64,000 bases of DNA, from NCBI RefSeq assembly GCF_907164915.1, contig NC_061867.1, forward strand, positions 35,709,751-35,773,750, given 5' to 3'. This document shows positions 44,941-57,214 of this stretch, piece after piece. The position numbers and the translations under genes were made by a program. Positions within the stretch are counted from its first letter, which is position 1, and the number at the start of each line of letters is the position of its first letter. The notes under the pieces were generated by a model. It was not told where the DNA came from. It saw only the letters and a list, made by a program, of their open reading frames with translations, and did not search any database. This DNA comes from Impatiens glandulifera. Its lineage: Eukaryota > Streptophyta > Magnoliopsida > Ericales > Balsaminaceae.

Positions 44941-45492
44941 TAGGGGTATACTGTTAGACTATTATCGGTTATGGTATTTTTTTATATGTTTAGTCCGGGG
45001 TTATTAATATTTTCTTCAACTAAGAGGCATACAATGTTCATTACACGAAGTAACTCCAATGTTCTTTTTTTGCTGCAACAAGTATTAAACCGATGCAATA
45101 GCTTGTCCCATCTTAAAAAAACAATGCTTATGAGCTTAATTCGTACTCGGGGCTGTTTTTGCAAGATATCGACACACGGTTTGATGGTTTTCTTTGATTT
45201 GGTGTGACATACTGGTTCCATTTTGGGGTGCGATGTGATTTGGGCGATGTTACGGTGGATGATTAGACATAACGAGATTAATGTAGTTTTTTTGGCATCT
45301 ACTTTTGGAATTTATTGTTATGTAACCCTTTTATTTAGTTGGTTCGATGAAGCTTGTATACATTCGATATGATTTCATTTACCTTCTTCGTTACGTTTGG
45401 AACAACCCTCCTTTATACGCATAATTTTGTCGACTGAGTGTTCAATGAAAAGATTCGTAATTATTTCATCCATTTAAAAAAATGTAAAAAAA
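44941..45492 (+). mobile_element. Possible LINE 3' tail
   Basis: A GC-richer, TG-rich stretch ends with CAATGAAAAGATTCG, TTATTTCATCC and a poly(A) tract (45477-45493). This is the pattern of plant L1-type LINE 3' ends, where a T-rich UTR is followed by oligo(A). A short open frame (44971-45207) is present but shows no RT motif. It could instead be a retroposed pseudogene. Confidence 0.35.
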
Positions 45493-46639
45493 AAAATCCA
45501 CTACAACAAAAAATTAGTGAAAATTAATGAGAAACCCAAGTGTGGATTTCAAGATATTTATTCATTAATATATAAGGTTAAGTTATTAAATTGTCGTTGG
45601 TCATAATATTTAATTCCAATCTTTTGATAACTTTCTGGAAATGAGTGAAAGTAAATGGACACTAAATTTTAGGGAGTAAAGTTTCTTTCACATATATATA
45701 TTATATAGGTAACAATTGTGTATCATTGGAAGCACTGTGAATAATGTAATTATTTATTTGAACCGGAAGTCTAGATAGGGCTGTAAACAATATATTACTC
45801 CATATTCATTAAACTAATGAAATTACCTAGTAACTTGATATGGTCAGACACTTGGGATGAACAATTCATTTATTTAAATTGTTCATTTCATTGGTAAATC
45901 ATATCCTTTTTCTTTAACAATAAAACCCCATACTTTATTAATATAAACCAAATTGCCATTAATTTCTTTATAAGTATAGAGCTCGTCGGGGTTCCGAAAT
46001 TTATATAGATACTAATTTTTAACATCTCCGATCAGTCAAAATTTAAAAGAAATTTGGAGGTCAAAAGGCTACAAAAGGTTAGGAAAGATGGTTTAATTTA
46101 AAAGAGGAGAATTTCGATTTATTCAAAAATTATGGGAAACAATCAATTTCAAAGAATTAGAAGCATTTAAATATATATTTGATAATTGTGCAAATGTTGC
46201 ATATTGAAGGATCTTTTGTCAAATTATATTAATAATCAATGATCATGATATTCTTTATTGAGTTGATTGTTACCAAAAAGAAAAGAAGTAATAAAGCAAT
46301 ATGGATAAAAATTACTAAATAGCATTTTTATAGAGATATAGTGTCGCTATATCTCATTATGTGTCGCTAATTAATGTTACTTATGACACTATTTATTAAT
46401 ATGTATATTTTGGGTCTAATAGACACTGTTAAGAAAATTCATCATTTTAATTATATGTCGCTATTATCCTACTTTATATTATTGAATAAAACCGAGCGAT
46501 AATGAAGCTTTCAAAAGAGTGCATCGAGTTCGTTTACATCAACAATTTAAGATGATTATGCATGGCATCCAACTGCATGTGTATTAGACACCAACAACTT
46601 AGCAATCACATTGAATTGTTACTTAATATAGTACTGTTG
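45493..46639. other. AT-rich spacer
   Basis: Begins with CACTACAACAAAAAATTAG (45500-45518), which looks like one end of a CACTA-type transposon, but no matching opposite end was found. At 46340-46375 the word GTGTCGCTA recurs in a short hairpin-like context. No gene is seen. Confidence 0.4.
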
Positions 46640-46830
46640 CCTTGCTCTTCTAGTCTAGCGGCTAAAAGAACATTGAATTTTTTCACGCTCCATGAGGTAC
46701 TATTGAGTTCAAACTCGTCATGACTCATGCGACAAATTTCGCTTGCCTAATTAATAGTGTGTTTATAGGTTATATATTTAACTTGCCGAGATTAGTTACA
46801 CTTCTAAAACAAAACCTAACGTTTAGATTT
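46640..46830 (+). mobile_element. tRNA-derived SINE-like element
   Basis: Box A-like TAGTCTAGCGGCTAAAAG at 46651 and box B-like GAGTTCAAACTC at 46704-46715, with the spacing of a tRNA head. A short body follows, with CTTGCCGAGATTAG and no clear tail. Non-coding. Confidence 0.5.
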
Positions 46831-47895
46831 CCAATCAAGACCTAAAGCTTTAGACATATTCAAAACAAGAAGTACTAAACATTATATTTCACTATAAATT
46901 CCCTTAATACTTGTTTAGAAATTCCAAAATGATTTAAAGTATAAATATTTCAAAATGGCCCAAATTATGAATGGAATGTTTAAGTAATTTCAGTTTGAAT
47001 ATCTCATCAAATTGACCACACTTATTAAGATCTCATTTGCTGTTGAGTTTGAATTTTATTTTATCAAAAACTCATATATCACTTTTTATATTCTTTCAAC
47101 TATTTGATTATTAAATTTATCAATTAAATATTAAAATAGTTTTATTTTATTTTTATAAATTTTTTATTTATAATAATTCATTAATTAAAACTTTAAATTA
47201 ATCTATTTTACTAAAAAGAACCCAATAAAAATCTTAAACAACCCAACATCAAACTAGCTAATCTATTCACCACACAATCATTCCCACAAAGATGCAGTGA
47301 AAGTTAAATTTCGAAATTTACCATCAGTATAAAAACGAGAAAAAAAAAGAGTTAAAAAGTAAAATTAAAGTAAATATGGACAAAAAGAATAGAAATTAGG
47401 GCTTTTACCAATTTACCGGGAAACTGTAGTCTGGACCACTATCCACTTTACAAACTATTGGCCCTTTTCTCTGCAAGAATCTTGGCAGCTGTTTCTGTTC
47501 CTTCTGCTCCCTCTCAATAAAATAAATTCACTTCAAAATTATATTAATAAAATATACAAAATAGAAGTGTATACATAATAATAATAATTTTTTTTTTATT
47601 TAGGGTTAAAAGAGAGGTGCTTGTATGTATTATGGTGTTAATTATGTTCATAATACACATTTATTGATATTCTTTAAGAACAAAGGCTTTGTTGAGTTCG
47701 AATTTTTTCAAATATTTTAAAAAAAAATTATGTAAAGAATTTCGATTAAAAATATCTTTTTATTTTCAAAATCTCTATCAAATAAGATTATTCTAACAAC
47801 CCTATAATGAAGAAGCTCTAAGACATGATGTTGATTGTTTGTTGATAGAATTAATGTTTTTTTTTTGGAAAAGTATATTTTTCTTTGATGATTTA
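46831..47895. other. AT-rich spacer around the possible exon
   Basis: Apart from the exon-like patch at 47405-47512, nothing is seen. Confidence 0.45.
47405..47512 (-). pseudogene. Possible terminal exon of an unrecognised gene
   Basis: On the minus strand an open stretch of about 35 codons reads QKEQKQLPRFLQRKG, then PIVCKVDSGPDYSFPVNW, and ends with TAA (47405-47407). It is much less AT-rich than its surroundings. Directly upstream (to the right) is a T-rich tract ending in AG (TTTATTTTATTGAG), which fits a plant splice acceptor. No upstream exons were found to the right, where a MITE and AT-rich DNA follow. It may be an exon relic or an exon with distant partners. I do not recognise the protein. 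Confidence 0.3.
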
Positions 47896-48155
47896 GCCTG
47901 TTCTTCAAAGGTTTTTTATTTAATCAATATAAAATCAGTTTTCTAATCAATCACTTCTCACCAATCACATCACTCATTTCATTAACCAAAATATTAAAAT
48001 ACCTTCTATTTTAAATTATTTTATTTTATTTTATTTATATATATCAATAATTTTTAAGTCATTTTACCAAATATAATCATTACTTTCTCAAAATCATCAA
48101 CCATCATTATTTTTCTCTCTCTAGATTATTCAAATAACCCAATCCGAACAAACCC
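47896..48155. mobile_element. Tourist-like MITE, copy 2
   Basis: 260 bp, flanked by TTA (47893-47895 and 48156-48158). It is inverted relative to copy 1, and the right terminus CCGAACAAACCC corresponds to GGCCTTGTTCGG of copy 1. Shared internal words include CAATCACTTCTCA, ACTCATTTCATTAACCAAAA and TAATCATTAC. The left terminus has decayed to GCCTGTTCTTC. Confidence 0.85.
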
Positions 48156-50101
48156 TTAGTTTAGCTTCTAATTTAATTTGTTCCCACTTCCCATCTTAGA
48201 GTTACATTATTACAAAGAAAAGAAAATTGAAGATGGGGATGTGATGGGGTAGCTTAATTCTTAAATATTGAATTGGGGGGAGTTGAGCAAATTTCATCTA
48301 TTTTGTTTTCCTTTCTTCCAATATGTAATTTGTACATATGCATTTAATAGGGGTTTCCAAATTTAGGTTGGAAAGTTAATGATTGAAGACTTCTTTTTCC
48401 TTAGTCGACATTGAATGCAACTAATTAAGTAGGTAAGTGAAGAAAGGTACTTAGTATCTTTTTGGAAATTTATCTGGTTTCATCTCCATTTTTGGAAATC
48501 CAAATTTATCTTATTTTATTATTACATTTTCTCTCTCTCAAGATCATGTTTGAAATTTAGAGCTGCCCATGAATTGAATAACTCGTGTGTATGCGTCAAA
48601 AATGAGTGTTCATATATAATCAACAATAAAATAAATGACAAAGGATTATTTTTGTTTTGATTTTTGCTTTTAAAAATGCTAAGGATTATTTATGTGGTGC
48701 TTACATTAAAGTTTACTGGTTTTGTTGGATTTGGATTATTAGAAATAATCGGTTGAGATTAAAAAAATGGATTTTGTTTTGGGATAAAATGAACTGGTAT
48801 TAATTAACAATTGAAAAATATATTATTATTTTAGTTGATAAAAAAAATGATATGATTGATAAAAGTTAAAAGGAAGAAAACAACAATTTTTTAAAATTAT
48901 TTAAACAATTCCAACCGAACCAATAAATTTTGCTATATAGGTAAAAAAAGTATAGCACTATATTATTTACCTTATTCTTCAACATTGTAAAATCATAATT
49001 AAACACATAAGTTTATACAAGTAAACCAGATATATGAATATCCACATTAATTTCGTTAATGAGTACACTCAGAGAACAAATTAATTTGTTGTGAGAAAAA
49101 ACGGATCATAATTACGAACCATTACAAAATTGTTATGACTCATATGTCATAAATTAATCAAAATATGGAAAGCAAACAAGATCTCAAGGAACAAAAAATG
49201 ACGATCTCGAAAGAGTTTTAGGTCAGCATGAGGTTGGATGTCACGGTCAATCATTTCTCAGTTCTTTGTATTCCCTTCATATTTGACACTTAATAAGTTT
49301 CCATATATCTTTTATCAAGTTTGCACTCTTGTTATGTTCTTGATATGATTGACTTTATAAAACCATTTTGGTAAATGGTAACTCTGTCAATGTTTAGGTG
49401 TACATAATATTATGTTAAGCATAAGATTATCTGTATACTAAGAATCATCTGAGTATATGGAGTCAAGGCTAAGGGGATCGTGCAAGCAATTTCGAGATTA
49501 AACTCATAAAAAAATTACTATTTAAATATATCTAACTTGGATAGTAATAATAAATATTTGAAGTCTAAAATAATTGCAATGAATAATACAATTAGCAAGA
49601 AAAAGCTAGGGAACATGGGCAGGGAATGGGAGGGTGTAATATATGGGGCCGAAAGGACCACAAGGCTAAGATGAGTGAAAAAGACTGAAATCATCTTATT
49701 AAATAAAATACTCAAATTCTAAGTGGTTTATCTCACAAGAAAGTAATGCTTGCAGAAAAATTCTTTCTATTTGTTTTATTCTTTAGGAAAATGTTTTCCA
49801 ACCCAAACCAAACAGAATATTTAAATATATATATATATATGGTAATGATTTTCCTTTATAATTAATATTCACCCTTAATTATTTGTGGTTTATATTAATT
49901 TCCGTTATATCACAATTATTCTACAGTTATCCTTATTTAAGTTAGGTGTTTACGTTCTTCTATAATTTACATATTAATAGTTATAGTCTTTTTATTTGTT
50001 GTATGTTTTTTTTTTATCTTCAATAATTAAAATATATCTTCATCTGATTTTTTCATAATTAAAGTCATTGATCATCACTTTCTTTCATTCTGCACAACAA
50101 T
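48156..50101. other. AT-rich region, probably including a Copia LTR at its right end
   Basis: No gene is seen. The last few hundred bases before 50102 should be the 5' LTR of the Copia remnant, because a primer-binding site follows directly after ACAACAA, but I could not define the LTR start and no 3' LTR is available for comparison. Confidence 0.45.
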
Positions 50102-52510
50102 TGGTATCAGAACGTATTAAATCCGATCAATTTATCAATATTTGTTATCTAGCGAGAATATGTCTTCAATGAATTTGAAAATCAAAAAATTCACAGGGCG
50201 AAACAGTTTTGGTCTATGGCAGATCAAAATACGAGTCTTGCTTAAACAACACGGCGTCTGGGCACCATTGTTGAAGGACAAGGTGAAAATTGTTGTAGGT
50301 CCTGCAAAGGAGTCTACCTCTGGTAAAATCAATGTTGAGCTTGAGGCTTTGGAAGAGAAGGCACACTCAATAATTTTACTTTGTCTGATAGATTAAGTGA
50401 TTACTGAGGTATTAGATGAAGATACCGCAATCGGTCTATGGTCGAAGTTAGAGGCTTTGTACATGACAAAGTCAATAACTAACAAGTTGTTATTAAAGCA
50501 ACGTCTGTTTAGTCTTCATATGCTTGAAGGTAAGTCTCTTCGTGAACATCTCGATATGTTAAACACTATATTACTTGAATTGAGAAATATAGATGTTAAG
50601 ATCGAAGATGAATATTCGACATTAATTATGTTGGTATCTTTACCCAACTCGTTTGAAAATTTTGTTCAATCGTTCGTTGTGGGTAAATATACAGTGACTC
50701 TCGAGGAAGTTTGGTCAGCACTTCATAATAGAAAATTGCGCCATAAGGCGAGCGGTGAAATTGTAAACAATCAAGCATCTTGTTTGATTGTCAGCATAGT
50801 CAACTACAAAGGGTCTGGAAAGAAGAAGAATCGAAAATACAAATCTAAGGGCCCTAGTGTTAAAGACATCTACAATTATTGTAAGGAACTTGGTAAATGG
50901 AAGAACAATTATCCTAAGAAAAAAGACAAACATTTCACGACTGCTATAGCACATAAAGACAAAAACACCGACTCTAAGGAGGACATTTCCATTATAGCTA
51001 ATGCTTCTTTACACCCTATTGATATGTGGGTGTTGGATTCAGGGTGTTCATATCATATGATTTTGAACAAAGAATGGTTCGATACCTATGAAAATTATGA
51101 TGGTAGAAACATTTTCATATGTAAAACTATGAGTATTAGGACTATCAAGTTTCTGACTAATGATAGTAAAATAAGGACCCTAATCGGCATTCGGCATGTT
51201 CCTCAACTGAAAAAGAACTTAATATCTTTAGGCATTTTAGATGCTAAAGGTTTCAAGTTTAGCGGTGAAGAAGGAACATTGTGCATCATTAAAAGTTCAA
51301 AAGTAATACTGAAAGGTATCAAACAAAATACCTTGTATATACTATAAGGTAAGACGCTGACAGGTTCCACTGTGGTTGCATCCAAATTTGTGAATCGGCA
51401 CCCTGATATAACCAAGTTGTGGCATATGTGACTTGAACATATAGGGGAGAGGGGGATGCAAATTCTATCCAAACATGATCTTCTATTTGGCCACAAGGTT
51501 ACCAACCTTGAGTTGTGTGAGCACTACATTTTTTATAGAAAAAAAACATCGCAATAAGTTTGGTAAGGGAGTTCAAAAAACTAAGGGCACACTAGATTAT
51601 ATACACTCTGATTGTTGGGGTCCTATTCAAGTTGAAGGTATACGAGGTTATAACTATAGATGATTACTCAAAGATGACCTGGTTGTATCTTCTTAGACAT
51701 AAGAGCGGGGTATTTAAGACCTTAAAATATTGGAAGGCGCTAGTGAATAATTAAACTTGAAAGAAGGTTAAGAGGCTACGAACAAATAATGAACTTGAAT
51801 TTTATTCATCTGAGTTTAATGAGTTCTGCAGGGATATGGAGATTACAAGCTATCCGAGGTACACAACAACAGAATGGTGTAGAAGAAAGTGTGAATCAAA
51901 CACTACTAGAAAGAGTTAGAAGCATGCTCTCTAATGCTGGATTGGTTAGAAAGTATTGGAGCGAGATTGTCTTAACGACTTGCTATCTAATTAACCATGC
52001 ACCTGATACAGGGATTGATTGCAGAATCCCTTATGAGGTCCCAAATGATTTTGCGATGAGTCGAACTTTCAAGAAATATAGTTTATGGTCGAGCAATCAA
52101 AAATAAGTTGCACTCTTTTATCAAAAGGTCAAAGTATTGATCGCCTTCCTCGAGGGTTATGATCATGGATAATCGTTTGTACACGAGGTCGAATTTATAG
52201 CCAATATCTCGAAAATTTAGGAAAAAGAAATCTTATTCCTTGATGAAAGAAAAATCATCACAAAGGACAGAAAAGATGTTAAAAACTAGCCTCGAATACA
52301 TTTCGAATCCAAAAAGGTCATAATTCATTCCAAAAGATTGAGGTTCATCCCAATCTCGAAACAAAAAGAGATATACAAGGATAGGAATTGGGAAAACAAA
52401 AATGTTTCTTTATCCAAAAACATGAGTTATTTGTCCATCAATAAAGCTAGAAATCGTCGACTAACGGATTCCAAATAGCTGTGAAGGACACTTTGAAAGA
52501 AAAAGGGAAC
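50102..52510 (+). pseudogene. Decayed Copia element: gag, protease, integrase
   Basis: TGGTATCAGAAC (50102-50113) is a near-perfect tRNA-Met primer-binding site. Gag starts at an ATG at 50160 (MSSMNLKIKKFTGRN, then FGLWQIKIRVLL), is cut by a TAA at 50394-50396, and continues in the same frame (LWSKLEALYM, QRLFSLHMLEGKSL, LVSLPNSFENF). The zinc knuckle is degenerate (YNYCKELGKWKNNYPKK, lacking two cysteines and the histidine). Protease is VLDSGCSYHM (about 51030). Integrase pieces follow with stops and frameshifts (YIHSDCWGPIQVEG, 51600; RGTQQQNGVEESVNQTLLERVRS, 51860). A degenerate linker resembling the integrase-to-RT region runs to about 52500. RT and RNase H are absent. Confidence 0.8.
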
Positions 52511-52589
52511 AATGATTCTGTTGAAATATTCCCTTAAAGGGCATCAAGCTGTGGCCGATACTGCAAAAGAAAGAAAAGCAAAATCGAGT

Positions 52590-54570
52590 CTCCTAAACCC
52601 TATATGTTGATAGGTGCGTAAGATTGTTCGTACACAATCCCGTTTAAACCTTAATTGTAATTAGGTATCTAAACCCTATTTGTTGATAGGTACGTGATAT
52701 TATTCTTACACAATCCCGTTTAAACCCTAATTGTAATTAAGTATTTAAACCCTATATGTTGATAGATACGTGAGATTATTTGTACACAATCCCATTCAAA
52801 TCCTAATTGTAGTTAGGTCTCCAAAACCCTATATGTTGATAGGTACGATAAAGCGTTTTTATACAATTCCGTTAAAAATCATAGTTTTAATTAGGTATCT
52901 AAACCCTATGTGTGTATAAGTATGCAAAATCGCTCATACGCAATTCCGTTAAAAGCCTTGTTTGTTAACAAGCATAGAGATCATTTGTAAAATGATCCAT
53001 TAACAATCTTGTCTATCGACAAGGACCTAAGATCATATGTCCATGATACAACCTTATCTATTGATAAGTGCGAGAAATCGTTCGTAACGATTCCGTTTTA
53101 TAAACTTTATCTGTTGATAAGTGTGATAAATTGCTTGTATATGATTTCGCTAGTGAAATTCTATTTGTCAATAGGTCGAGAAATTGTTCAAACATGATTC
53201 CACTAATAAACCCTATCTATTGATGTGTCATACATTATTTATAAACAATTCCGCTAAAACCCTATCACTCGATAGGTATCCCCTTTCACAGCATCAATGC
53301 AATAAAAGCATTGTCAAACCAATATATATCTTTTTATAGATCCTCCAAAGTCTTGTTTATATCAAGCATAAATGATAGTTTATACACAATCTTCCTCAGA
53401 TGAAACCCTGTTATCCAAATAGGTAATCCAAACTCTATCACCCGATAAGCCCTTAAATAAAACTTTATCGCTCGAATAGGTATTCTAAACTCTATCACTC
53501 GCATAGGTACTCAAACAGACCCTATCTTTTGATAGGTATCCGGTTAGAACCCTATTTTTAATAGGTACACCTCCCAAGTTGCAAAAGCATAAAGCCTTGT
53601 TTACCAACAAGCGTAGCAATCATCGTACATGATTCTGATCAAACCCTATCATCTAAACAGGTATCTCAAAATCCCATCGCTCTTGATAAAGTAAGCCTTG
53701 TTTATTAACAAGCACAACTATCATTTATACATGATCATGTCTAAACTCTAAACCCTATCACTAGATAGGTAACCAAACCCTATCTCTTAATAGGTACTCC
53801 AATAAATATCGTTTGAATAGGTATTCCAAACCCTCTCTCTCGATAGGTATTTAAGCATTGTGTATCAACAAGCACAACGTTTATTTGTATATAATCCTAT
53901 TCAAATCTTATCTTCAGATAGGTAATCCCAAGGTTATGTTCCAAATCCTATCTCACGATAGGTGCCCAATAAAGTTATTGTTCTCTAATAGTGTTCTGTT
54001 ATCGGTCCCATTCAAAATCCTATTTTCCGATAGGTACCCAATGATGTCATGTTACTAATTTCCGATATTAAAGTATATCTGTTGATAGCTCTACGATTAT
54101 TTATATATGATCATTCTCAACCTCACATGTGAGTGATCTTCACGGAAAGTTTATTAACTTCCGTGATAAACATTGATAATACCATGATCATATGTTTATG
54201 ATCACCTCTAAGAAGTTACTTGTTAATAACCCACATAAAACGTTGCTAAAACTTTCATGTTCCTTGTATATCCCATGACATTAACTATTTAGACATTTGT
54301 ATATGACTAAAACTTTAATCATATGTTGATATTCATGCCATACATGAATTTATGTTTCAATACCTATGATTACTCTTACCCCATGGATTTTACGGATACT
54401 TTGTCAAGTTCTATAAAAATAGGTCTCACAAGAATCATTCTTGTTAGGAAAAGACACAAAGGAAAGGATTTTCCTAAAGCACCGCTTGGATGTACCTCGA
54501 CAACTACTACATACAACATCAACAAGTCACTCCTATCGGAACATGCTACATGTTCCATCTTTCCTAAACT
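52590..54570. repeat. Array of short hairpin modules with compensating stems
   Basis: The left 390 bp are about five tandem units of 76-77 bp (AAACCCTATATGTTGATAGG, then GATTGT and ACAATC, then CTAATT and AATTAG). After that the period breaks up, but short stem-loops continue at intervals of roughly 30-45 bases to about 54570. Examples: GATCATTT-GTA-AAATGATC (52980-52998), CTTGTC-TATC-GACAAG, AATCGTT-CGT-AACGATT, CTTGTT-TACC-AACAAG, CCTATC-ACTC-GATAGG, CCTATT-TTT-AATAGG, CACGGAAAGTT paired with AACTTCCGTG around TATT, and GGAACATG-CTA-CATGTTCC. Stem sequences differ between modules but both arms change together. No coding capacity is apparent. Nature unknown. Confidence 0.7.
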
Positions 54571-54679
54571 CCCTCATTATTATAAATTGGACAAAATAAC
54601 TTAGTGTTAGATGTTAGGCTCGAATCAGTATTTTCAAAACCAGTTTGTTGTATTCAAACTCGATTCGAGATGGGCACTC

Positions 54680-56930
54680 TGTAAACACTAAAAATCTACA
54701 TCGCAATTTAAAATATTAAATTATTTTTAAATAAATAAGATCAAAATAATTAACTCCATGGTCAAAAACCTATTTAAAACAATTAATTAATGTGTTAATT
54801 CATCAAATTAATTAAGAGTTAAGGCCAAAATAAAAAATAGAATTATATAGGATACATGTTGTAATGTCTCGAAATAATTTTATAAAAATTAAATAATTTA
54901 GAGTGAATTTTGAATCCAATTTACCTAAGTGAATTATTTAATTAAATCCTAAAAATATTTAATAAAAAAAATTAGTAAAATATTTGTCATATTTATTTTA
55001 ATATTTTGTGTATTTGAAAAGATCAAAATTAAAGCCAAAAGGGTGAAAGAAACAATTAATTTCAAACAAACCCTTAAGGTTTTAAAAATAAAATAAAATC
55101 GCAATTCAGTGTGGTCGAAATTAAAGAAATTGGCTGCAGTGTGAATTATGTCCATCAAATGAGTACCTAGTCTTCATCCAACGCGCTAGGACGCTCTGCG
55201 TAGCCGATTGTAGCCGAGAAGATGCGCGCTCGGGTAGTAGTTGATCACCAAATGGCTGTTAGCTAGAACGCTAATGGGTCGCTCAAACGTCACGACGTCA
55301 AGACGGAACGCGCCCCAGTCACGAAATGACATTGTTTCATCTTGCGATTGTCTACTTCATCACGACGCCAGAACGGATAAGAACAACCGCCTTTGATCTT
55401 CAAGTCACAGTGGAACTCTCTCGATAGTCCACCAAATGACTTGATTCAAAGGCCAAAGTGATTACGTTGAGATTGTGATCATTTCCCCTACTAGAATAAG
55501 CCTTATCACAACCTATTTCAGCGACTTCTAGCCAAAAACAACCAAAAGCCATTAATGGATTTAGGCTGATTTAGGCCACTAGGCTTCATCAACCAACTTA
55601 GGTATAGTATAAATACCTCCTTCAAGTGATTCCGAAGCTAACCAACCAACACAGACCTCTTAAATCGAAGAAATTCGAATACGCCATTTAGGTTTGAAGC
55701 TTTTGGATTTTTCGAAATTTTTGTTTAAGGCTTGGAAGCTCGGATTTATGCATCTAGAAAGCTTTCATAAGGATCAAGGAGTGTTCTTCAATCCCGTGTA
55801 AGGTTCCAATCATTCTTAAATTCATATTTATAGTTTGGATTTGGATTTTTATATTTCAAATGACAGAAGCTTGTATGCTTGCTGTTTATGTGATTTGATA
55901 ATTGAATATTTATCCTAGGATCATTTAGAAACTATTTGGATAGGATAAAATTGATGAATAAATATAATAAACAAAAACCCAAATTTGAATTTTCAAAATA
56001 AAAAAAAAACGTGTTTGTTGTTCTTGGATTAATTCGATCGAATCACAGCCTAGAAAGCTTCCCAACATGATTGTAAGGATGTTGGAAACCTATTTGGATC
56101 ACGTTTGATCAATCTCGATCATGTTTGATCAAAATCAAAAATTTTAAATTAAATAAAAATTTTGATTTTCTTGAATTGGTCAAAACAAACCGCTAGTGTT
56201 ATTGTTTTGGTATCAATCAAATATATGTGATATAAAGAGGCTATTGTATATCTCCTTTCACTTCAAAACAACTTTAAAATTAAAAACTCAAATTTGGATG
56301 ACAAACTATTTTGAACGAATTGATCATCATCCAGATCGATTCATGCCTTGAGATGATGATCAATCTGTTCCTGTGAGCTTTGTGAAGCTACCCAAGCTCC
56401 TTGATCAAAGAATTGGAGTTAAAAAATTAATTTTTCAAACTATATTCTTGGTGTTCTTGAGGACCGAGGTTCGTGAGCCGAGAACCGAGAATCCTCGGTC
56501 CTAACCAAGACCAATGACCGATAAAAAACAAAATAGGACCGATGTTCTTAAGTTAGGACTGAGACTTAGGATCGATTTTCTTGAGCAAGGACCAAGAAAT
56601 TTGATATAGGATTCTCACCTAGGACAGATAGAATTCGAACTTAGGACCAAGAGGTCTCACCTAGGATAGAGAATCCCAATATCCACGACCGAAGAATCTA
56701 AACCTGGGACCAAGACTCATAGGTACTAGGATCGAGAGGTCCAAATCTAGGACCGAGAATCCCAAACCCGTCACTAAGCCTCCCGAGACTAAGGACCGAA
56801 GAACATAGCCTAGAGATAGCTCAAACCGAGAGGTTTATACACCTCAACTGAAAAAACCTAGCCTTAGGCTAGTCTAAGACTGGTAGGTTCTTACACCTAG
56901 ACCAGTAAGATCAGCTAAGGACCGAGAGTT
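54680..56930 (+). mobile_element. LTR-like repeat family, copy D (3' truncated)
   Basis: Starts TGTAAACACTAAAAATC, like B and C. Carries the decayed palindrome (GAAATGACATTGTTT, about 55323), TATA box TATAAATA (55608-55615) and the AGGACCGAG minisatellite (56455-56930). It stops abruptly at about 56930 inside the minisatellite, where sequence belonging to another retrotransposon begins. The 3' third seen in A-C is therefore missing. No coding sequence. Confidence 0.7.
56455..56930. repeat. AGGACCGAG minisatellite inside LTR-like copy D
   Basis: Degenerate repeats of GGACCGAGA-type words at the same position as in the other copies. The truncation point of copy D falls inside this array. Confidence 0.8.
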
Positions 56931-57214
56931 AGACATCACTAGATTGAGATGTTGATTCAGGCGCGTGTTCCATGGCCAAAACGGACACATCCATGAGAGC
57001 TTGACATGCATCAGGGAGAATTCTATGTGAAAGTGTGTAATCATTTACACAAAAGGCAGAATAGTTCAAGGACATTGAGTCTACTAATCAGCTATTAAAG
57101 TTATATGTTTTCACAATGGAAGGTTTAAAGGGTTACACCTACCTATCCTATGTAAAATTCAATTGTTGAACATTTCACCAGGTTTATCTTTCAATTTCTA
57201 TTAATATGAGGGAT
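56931..57214 (+). mobile_element. 3' internal end of an LTR retrotransposon with polypurine tract
   Basis: Non-coding sequence leading to ATGAGGGAT immediately before an LTR start (TGTTGGAATTAAG, 57215), the layout of a polypurine tract and 3' LTR. Its first 35 bases (ATTGAGATGTTGATTC) recur at about 57807-57842, within the inverted copy. Confidence 0.5.

Noticed and set aside
45500..45520. CACTA transposon end
   Set aside because: CACTACAACAAAAAATTAG fits a CACTA terminus, but no inverted partner end or 3-bp target-site duplication was found nearby.
52590..53300. CRISPR array
   Set aside because: The repeats are degenerate and contiguous, with palindromes in all parts and no unique spacers, and the context is plant nuclear DNA.
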